Source: Papaver somniferum (taxonomy: Eukaryota; Streptophyta; Magnoliopsida; Ranunculales; Papaveraceae). Taken from it: 64,000 nt of DNA. The translations under genes were made by a program, and so were the position numbers. Each line of letters opens with the position of its first letter. Positions within the stretch are counted from its first letter, which is position 1. Shown here one piece after another: positions 56,856-64,000 of this stretch. The notes below the pieces were generated by a model. It saw nothing but the letters and a program-made list of their open reading frames with translations. It made no database searches and had not been told where the DNA came from. The stretch covers positions 98,086,279-98,150,278 of the forward strand of contig NC_039361.1 of NCBI RefSeq assembly GCF_003573695.1. Direction: 5' to 3'.

Positions 56856-59800
56856 TGATAGGTGTCTAAAACACCTTAATATTTATCTATTGTTTATGCT
56901 TTCTTTGCTTATTTTTCTTGTAAATTATGTATCTTATGTTTGTTTTTGAGTATTTAGGTACTTTGGAGTCATTTGGAACAAAAGAAGAAGAAACGCGCTT
57001 AAAAGGCAAAAAGGTGCAACTGCTGTCGGATGCAGATATTTCTCATTATTTGCTTTTATTCCTTCATCTCTGTCTAAAAAGTATGTCGGCTTTAGTGATG
57101 CAAATTTCTGTGTGAAAATCACGACGGCTTTAGTGATGAAGAGACATTGAAGAGAAGAAGTGAATATGAGGAGTAAGAGAAAGATGTTGTTGGTGAAAGA
57201 ATTCAAAGAAGAGCAAAAACGTTATTTCTGGAGTAAGTGCTATCGGGAGCACAGTGGAGGAAAAGGATTTGTCATTCTTTGATGGCTCATATCAACTTTT
57301 AGGGTGCCTAGAGTCATCTGGGTACCCCTTATCTATTCTTACCTGAGTGGTTGTATCCTTTCTCGTTTCCTACAGCAAAACCTAAAATTGAGTGAAAAAT
57401 CATTTCTTCTCATCATTAGCTTCATTTCTGAATCTATGGCGGCACATAAAGCTCATAGAAAGGGAGAGATCGAGAAAGAGAGAACAGATATAGCAGCTTC
57501 ATCAGAGAGAGGAATCGATGTGAGAGTTCATGGATAAATTGAGAGAATCGGCAGGAGGAATTTAAGTCTGCAACTGTTGATTGAAGCATCGATGGAGGAG
57601 AAATTAGGGTTCCTCTGCTATGTGTAAGAAATTCAGTGATGAACGGAGGTTGATTAATCTGTTATAAAGGGAATCTGAAGAAGGAAAGATGAAATTGAAG
57701 ATGGGTAATGGTCAGAACTCGATTTCATAGAGAAAGTAAAGAAAACTAAAGCCAAGAAACGCACACAGTTGAGGGTTTGAGCTGTGACTATGTTGCTGGT
57801 TTTGAGAGTACAGAGGTGATTGAATCTGAGATGATAATGGGATTTACAGGTTAGGGTTCAACTCGGATTTGAGAGATAAATGATGGGTCTCTGGTGGTGT
57901 TGTCTTACTGCTATGGTGGAGATGGACTGGTGGAGTTGCAGCTGAAGCTACAAAATGCAGGATTCTAGTTGAGCAGATGTAGTGAAGGTGACGCTATGAA
58001 GAGCAAGAAGATGGAATTGTGGATGTGAAGAAATGCAGTTGCAGCTGCATCTTAGATGGTGGAATGTGTTGTGTACAGTGCGAATGAAGAACATGCAATT
58101 GTAGGGTTTTGCTAGCCGAGATTACAAGAAGAGATTGAATATGTTTCTGTTTATTTTAGAACGAAGAAGAACCAAAAATGGGTTTCTGCTGCTGTTGGTG
58201 ATTAGTACCAGTCACAGGAATGAGTTGTTGCTGTTGTGAGGTTCAGATGGAGATGTTCCTGGTGCTGCTGAAGCTTACAAAAGAAGAGCAGGTACTATAT
58301 GGTTTAAAACAAGAATGGAGGAGGATTAGAAGATGGGTTTGGTGTTGTTGTTGCAATGGCTAGATCTGAGAATATGGAGTTGATGCAGATGAACAAAAGG
58401 AGCAGTGATTGAAATTGATATTTCAGGTGGAATTGTTGGTGCTAATGTTGTATTTATGAACTGTCATGGCCTTACTAAATTGCAGGTTGAGCTAAAATGT
58501 TGCTAATGGAGTTACTCAGATGGTGGTTTCTGGTGGTGGTTCTGATGATGAAATGATGCAGCTGCAGTTGGCAACGGACTGCAGGGTTGTAGCTGGAGTT
58601 TGAAGCAGCATGAAGGGAATTTAGTAATGGAACGATTTGTGTGGGCTAAACTGAACTGAAGTTGATGGATTGAACTGAAATTGCAGTTGGCTAAGTTCAC
58701 AGCACACAAGGAACTGCAGGGATCTGATGCTGCTATAAAGTGCAGCTGGAGCTGGGACAGAGATTTGAATTGAGGTGAGGTCCTGGTGGTGCTGAGTTGC
58801 AGCTGTGAAGGATGTTAGGATTTGTGGTGAATTTCATAGATCACAGATGAAGGGAAGTTTTGAGAATGAAATTGATGATGAGCTAATGGGGTATTGCAGC
58901 TGTGTCAAAACTGATTGCAGAGGAGATTATGTTGTTGGTGTTGCAAGACAACAAATAAAATGGGTATGAAATTGAACTCGCAGGCAAGGAAGAAATGGCT
59001 GCTTTGCAGCTGCAATAGTGGCTATGAGTCTGGGATTGTAGTCAAGAGCATCATGGAGTCTGCTGGTATTGGTGGTAGCAATGACTGAAGCTACAGAATG
59101 AATATAGATGAATGTTTAGGATCAGAGAAGCTTACAGGGAACAACCATCATGGCTGGTTAAGAGTTGGTGATGCACAATGATTGCGCTGCATTAGTTCAG
59201 GCAGTGCAAAAGCCAAGGCCATGGATACTCAGTTCATGCAGCTCTGGTTCAGGCCTGACTAACCATCTGACTATCCAGCTGACTCGTCTGATTTTGACCG
59301 AGTTGACCCCAGTCCGACTCAGTTGACCAAGACCGAGTTGACCCGTTGGCCGGTCACCTGACCCAATTTCCGGCGACTCTCCGGCCACTTTTCGGAGACT
59401 ATTTGGCAGAGTTTCTACATGGGTTCATCTCGCTTTTGGGCCACGTGGATTCTCATCTAATGGGCTTTGAAATTTTGACTTAGTTTTGGAAGGGAGAAAA
59501 AGGAAAAGTTTTCTACAACTTTGGGTATCACGTATTATTTTCTACTTGGAGCTTTGGAGAGAACTTATTCTAGGGTTTGCTTTAGTTTGTTTTCATCTTC
59601 TTTATTTTATTGATTATGATTATGATGAACTCCATTATTATGAGTAACTAAATGCAATTATTGGTTATGGGATAAAAGTTGATTTCTCAAGCATGTTATT
59701 TGATTCTATGAATTAGTTTTGTCTCAACTTTATTGTTTATGATTCATGGTTTATTTTATCATATGATTTGATTGTTTGATTGGTTGAGTCCGGAATCAAT

Positions 59801-60438
59801 CCGATTTACTTTCATATCTAGAGCTATACTAGGGTTTTCAATAAGAAAAAGTTGTTTGGCCTTGATTTTAAGTAGCATAATTGTGGGTAGTGCTTGTAGT
59901 GATATATCCTACTAGTCACATATGAATCATAACCTTGGTTAAAATGAATTAGTGCTTTTACACGTTTGTTTGCTTTGATTAGTCTTATTCCATAAATCTT
60001 AAAGCTTTTAGGGAGTTAAACTTAATTGTGCTTTTACACTTTGGGTTGCTTTCTAGGAAGAATTCACATATGCATCTTTTAATGTGGTTGTGATGAAATT
60101 AGGGAATTAGCGGGATATTCTTGCGATCAAGGTATCCTAGGAATTTTAATAAATGCGAGATTAAAATATCAATTCTAGTCATTGATGAAAATACATGTTT
60201 TTGATTGATACTATCCCATGACCAATATCTTCTCCTTATTGATTATTCCAACTATTTTCTTTGCTTTACTTTATTTTATTTTATTTGCTAAAACAAACAT
60301 CCCCCTTGGTTATCTTAGAAACTGAAAATTACATAACAACAAAAGCCTCTCTGTGGATACGAACTCTTTCCTACCACTTACTATACTATTGTAGTTAAGT
60401 AAGAAAGTGAATTATATTTGACGGTTGACGACCGATCA
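56856..60438 (+). mobile_element. Insertion G: probable solo LTR of a gypsy-type element, 3583 bp
   Basis: It begins TGATAGGTGTCT and ends GACGACCGATCA, so the ends are TGAT/ATCA and partly inverted beyond that. The flanking D LTR reads through on both sides. The end has the CTCTCTGTGGATACGAACTC signature seen in the U5 of element E. No PBS, polypurine tract or protein domain is present. The middle (57400-59400) is purine-rich with many TGCAGCTG and GGTGGTG words and no long frame. Orientation follows the U5-like signature. Confidence 0.6.
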
Positions 60439-60443
60439 AGAAC
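60439..60443. repeat. Imperfect target duplication of G, right
   Basis: AGAAC; see 56851-56855. Confidence 0.5.
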
Positions 60444-60801
60444 CGCCCAATCGTTCTTCTATGTAGAGGCAGGTACCTCTATGTAGTCAGGGAAAAACGA
60501 GTGTCACCGACGTTCTGAAGGCGTTCTGCCCTCTCAACAAACAATTATGTATGGAGGACCGCACAATCTTTATTCTACATAGAGGGGCACGATGAAATGC
60601 GCAGCATCGAACGCTCAGAAAGTGAGAGGCCTTTCGAGAATCATATTCATCGTGGCTCTGAGAGGTACTCGATCAGAGAACGTGAAAACGGCTCACGGAT
60701 CGTAAAATATGAATAGTCACATGAGTTCCTGAAGCCAGGTCAGAAACATGCAGTGTCATGATCTTACGATTTTGACCCTTGTCGAAAATCCACCATCAAC
60801 A

Positions 60802-62500
60802 GTTGTATACTTAATCAATAAAACTGAATTTTAACTTAATCGGTACGAAAACTCACTTGAAACGATATACTTAATTCTGATAAATAATTAAACTTCGACA
60901 TATTCAAGCCAATTAACTTCCATATGGAGCCAGGCTTGTACTGTTGGACTGCGACAAACTTGACTCTCCATTTGTACACTTAGTCTGCACAACCCAAAGT
61001 ATTCAAAACTACACCAGCACTAAAATTCTATAGCATCACCACATTATTATGATTGCAGTAGCAGTTGTCTTTTGATGAATTCTTCAAACAGTTTTTCGCA
61101 CAATGACAGTATTTAAAATCAAATTCCACGTGAATACATCACAACACTTACTTGAAGAACTTTAATTTGAGAAGAATGCTTAATCATGTAGGTTTAGGTT
61201 TGATGGGATGAAGATTGAAATTCGGGGACGATTGGAATTAGGTGATTTGAGTTCCCAATTCTAATCGGGAAACAAGGATTGTTTTGGGGGTCTGATAGTG
61301 TTTGGTATTCAATTGAAACCAAAAAAGCTGTGATGATAATCTATTCACCTAAAACCTTAAAATACTCAATTGAAACCAAACAAAGGTGTGATAAAAATTT
61401 GTTCAATTGAAACCTCAAAAAAAATCTTAATGGGGTGGTCGATATGTGGAATGTTGAAATCAAACAAAGTTGTGATGATAATTTTTTCAACTGAAAATCA
61501 AAAAAATGCCTGATTGATGTGGATTGTGCTAGTTTTCGGTGGAGGAAGAGAATGAGAATGAAAAAACGAATTGTTGTTTTCCCTTAGTTTTTACTAGAAT
61601 TTAGTGAAGGACAACTTAGTAATTTAGTGAATGGCAACTTAGTAATTTAGAGGTGTTTTCACCAAATTTTGCATCGTACAAAAAGTTGAACTTTCTTTTA
61701 TTGTCGTTAGATATTTGGTGTTGGTAGTTGACTAAGCTGTTTTGAGGCATACCTAATGGTGCCAAATAGGGTCACTAGATTATAAAACCCATCATCCCTT
61801 ATTCATCATATTTTAATAATGGTAATTATATCCTCGTTTAATTAGTGTTAATAATAATGTTAGATGTTAATGATGACGACTAATTAGTAATATTAGTGAT
61901 TGTTTAAAGTTAAGTTTTTAATGGTAAATTAGTAAAGAAATCAGATTTGTGTGAGAGAATTGGGTTTTTAGAGAAGAAGAAGAAGAAGAAGAAGTAAAAA
62001 AAACAAACTTGGCTTTTGAGATTTTAGTGATTAGAAGTGATCAAAATATGTGATTCAAATTAGATTCACAGGTATACTTATAGACGTGCTTAATCTCCAT
62101 TTTTTTTTGGTTGAATTCCTTGAAAATATTAAATGTTTACAAACTTTTTTGGATGTTTGGTGTTGGGTTCGTCTATAAAACTACTAATCAAATCTTATTG
62201 GAATGAACCGGTGATATTTCTACATGCGGATCTAGAGTCAAATCTCTTGCACAACACTTCACATAACTTATATATTTGTGGTTTTATTCAGTGATAAAAA
62301 ATTTATGAATTGACAATTAATCGTCAAATTAAGAAAATTAAAATGGTTTGATGATAATTAAATTAGGTTAGGAATGAAAATGATTTTCTTTTTTTCTGAA
62401 AAAGATTTTAGATTTTAGATTTTGATTAGTGTAACCTATGTTTAAATTCTACGTAATTTAACCTATTTAAGGATAATTTAGTAATCAACTCACTACAAGG
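60802..62500. other. AT-rich DNA right of element D, no gene recognised
   Basis: No supported coding frame. Near 61290-61510 a segment with CAATTGAAACCAAACAAA and TGTGATGATAAT is repeated three times in degenerate form. A short (AGA)n tract lies near 61974-61996. Confidence 0.45.
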
Positions 62501-63411
62501 ACATCCTTTATAATTGTGAACACAAAGATCCGGTGTCATCTGAGTATTCACAAATAATGCGCACAGACTCATGACAATACAGTAAATAAGCTGCGCCTGA
62601 GGAGAATGGATAGGTTATGTCGAATCCTTGACTCAGAGTTCTAATACTCTTCCTCGTCTCATCAACTACACTCATTGTTCTTGGCTCATACAATAAGATA
62701 AATAGTGGATGAAATATAAATGTACAACATGATATACCATAAGTATCGAATTGAACATATGAAGTGTAAATGCATGAATATAGATGAAACGATTAACTTA
62801 TATGATTCATCACTCAGATCTCTGTCTAAGGGTTTGGGTTTTTCATTATATGTATGAAGGTTACAGAAATAGTCGAATGACTTTGAGACCAATATAAGCC
62901 TGCGTAGCAGGAGGAACTTCACTTACACTTTCTCTATCTCTTTGTCTCTCTCCTATTCTCCTCTCAATGTTTTTCGGCCTCCCTCTTCACTTGGGAGAGA
63001 GGGGTATTTATAGGGAGGTTACGTGGGGTCCACTTCTGAAGCCCGTTATAACCTTATCCTCTTGTGTTTTGTGCCACTCACGCAGAATTCTTCGTGTTCT
63101 CGGCTGCATCTGCGTGTTCTGTCTGGATACGCAGTATTATCTGCGCTTCCAATACAGGCTGACTGACACGTATGTTGTTTGAGGGTATTTAATGCGGGTA
63201 GTTGAGATGTCTGTCCGCGGTAGACAGCTGTCCTATGCTCCTGTCTTGTCTGCGTCAGTCTGACTATTCCCAGCCGTAGATCTTAGATCTTTCTAGGGAT
63301 AGGATAAAGTGACTCTTGGCTCCACTCGTGATATCATATCTTGATTCCCTTAGTCGCATGTCCTCCACGTGTGTCTTTGTGGGAACGTGGCGGAAGATGA
63401 AATATGTACCT
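62501..63411 (-). repeat. LTR-like unit, minus orientation (boundaries partly uncertain)
   Basis: On the minus strand, a purine-rich GGGACAAAT directly precedes TGTAGGTACATATTTC, the way a polypurine tract precedes an LTR start. An internal TATA box (63005-63012) follows the same strand. The left end is not clear: TGTGAACAC at 62515 is only a candidate, and no PBS is seen there. Confidence 0.4.
63005..63012 (-). promoter_or_regulatory. TATA box, minus strand
   Basis: CTATAAATACCCC on the minus strand, followed by CTCTCTCCCAAG and a CT-rich start region. This is a typical plant core promoter arrangement. Confidence 0.55.
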
Positions 63412-64000
63412 ACAATTTGTCCCTTTTCCTCCTACTGGGTGGTTAGTCGAAGTGGGAAGAAAAAACGTATTACTCTCTTCATCTTCTCGTTACTATTTTC
63501 CTAGATTTTAGGGCACGTTCCCCACTATTTGTAATAACTTCTTCTTGGGTAGTGGGGCGGTTTTTATTTATCTTTGCATATATATATATGAGAAGGAATG
63601 TGATAACTGTTGCTGCTGCTACTGTTGCTCCTCAAAGTTTTCTGTTGCTGTTGCTACAGTTGTTCGTCGAGGTTTTCTGCTGCTGCTACTGTTGTTCGTC
63701 GAGGTTTTCTGCTGCTGCTACTGTTCCTCGAGGCTTTCTGCTTAATTTTTTGTTTATAGGTAGGTGGTTTTACTGTGTCTTGATTATCTTTTGATGAACT
63801 GTTGCTATATGTGTTTGTGATGAAGAACATATATATAAGTGTGTGTATGATTGCCCCTGTTCGTTATTACAAACATTAATGATTTCTTCCTTCGTATATG
63901 TTTGCCCCTATTTGTTATTTCCCCTTTTATTTAGGGTTTGTTCTTATTTTCCATCTGGTTCATGATTATGAAGAACTGGATGAAATTTGGTTTTTTGATT
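63412..64000. other. Possible 3' interior of an element continuing beyond the window
   Basis: It follows the polypurine-like tract at about 63412-63425. No protein domain is recognisable. It includes the minisatellite at 63608-63738. Confidence 0.3.
63608..63738 (+). repeat. TGCTGC-rich minisatellite, four units
   Basis: Units of 35, 35, 32 and 29 bases (starts 63608, 63643, 63678, 63710) follow the pattern TGCTGCTGCTACTGTTGTTC then GTCGAGGTTTTC. Successive shortenings are by three bases through loss of a triplet. Confidence 0.8.

Larger units (their letters stand above)
31755..60801 (-). mobile_element. Element D: Tat-like retrotransposon, pol-deleted, split by elements E and G
   Basis: Left LTR 31755-34205 (5'-truncated) and right LTR 54158-60801 (carrying insertion G) both end CCATCAACA. 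The PBS is at 54136-54155 and the polypurine tract at about 34206-34220. Gag begins at 54100 (minus), is cut by element E (41346-53938) and resumes at 41340. An open gag-protease-start-integrase-tail frame ends at 39464. The antisense PMD gene occupies about 34550-39255. Without E and G the element would be close to 13 kb. Confidence 0.85.
54158..60801 (-). repeat. Element D right LTR (5' LTR in element orientation), split by G
   Basis: It starts TGTAGATGG and ends CCATCAACA. Without insertion G (56856-60438) it is about 3.06 kb. Degenerate TATAAACA is at 54553-54560 (minus). GC-rich palindromes occur near 55588, 55998 and 56205. About 130 bp near 54777 are missing compared with the left LTR. 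Confidence 0.85.

Noticed and set aside
57304..57537. Small frame inside insertion G
   Set aside because: Short, low complexity, no homology recognised. The surrounding 3 kb shows no coding structure.
63545..63794. Cys/Leu-rich small proteins at the right edge
   Set aside because: Generated by the TGCTGC minisatellite. Two overlapping phases are both open, as expected for triplet repeats.

Overview
This is a stretch of plant heterochromatin-like DNA made almost entirely of nested LTR retrotransposons. I see no intact single-copy host gene. Plant origin is shown by three lineage-typical elements: Tat-type and Athila-type Ty3/gypsy elements, and a SIRE/Maximus-like Ty1/copia element with an initiator-Met primer-binding site. 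A plant-style LINE carrying a C-terminal RNase H adds to this. Long LTRs (2-3.7 kb), nesting and many decayed copies point to a large-genome flowering plant, probably a dicot. The species cannot be named from the sequence.

Layout. (1) 1-11627: element A, a Tat-like element in minus orientation. Its left LTR is cut by the window edge and its right LTR is 8359-11627. (2) 11628-12789: no gene. (3) 12790-19434: element F, a copia-like element (LTR 12790-15304, + strand) with no pol. A 5'-truncated LINE (15897-17252, with 14-bp target duplications) sits inside it, followed by a broken 'putative plant transposon/envelope-like' reading frame. (4) 19435-31754: element B, a second Tat-like element (minus) with very similar LTRs and a scrambled gag/protease. 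(5) 31755-60801: element D, a third Tat-like element (minus). It is split by element E (41346-53938), an Athila-type element on the + strand flanked by the 5-bp duplication CCGGT. Its right LTR is split by G (56856-60438), apparently a 3.6-kb solo LTR. (6) 60802-64000: AT-rich DNA without genes, then part of another LTR-like unit with an antisense TATA box and a trinucleotide-rich minisatellite.

The most interesting content is shared by A and D. Both have lost the reverse transcriptase, RNase H and integrase core, and keep a minus-strand gag(-protease) joined to a short integrase C-terminal tail. On the opposite strand both carry a multi-exon gene with its own TATA box, non-coding 5' exons, a plant mobile domain (PMD) and a second conserved C-terminal region with a coiled coil. 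Because this gene is antisense to the retrotransposon genomic RNA, its introns survive retrotransposition. Both copies now have stops or frameshifts. B keeps only the intronic/leader remains of this gene. Tat-lineage extra ORFs related to a transposon domain are known in outline. What deserves follow-up here is the conserved intron structure, the promoter, the extra C-terminal domain and the loss of pol.

The Tat-like LTRs are largely built from several classes of tandem, hairpin-forming repeats: a GGGACCGG palindrome array, a 57-bp TGAGCAA hairpin array, an ATTACC..TCATGA array, and a roughly 115-130-bp module near the LTR end. The unit number of at least one class differs between the two LTRs of a single element.
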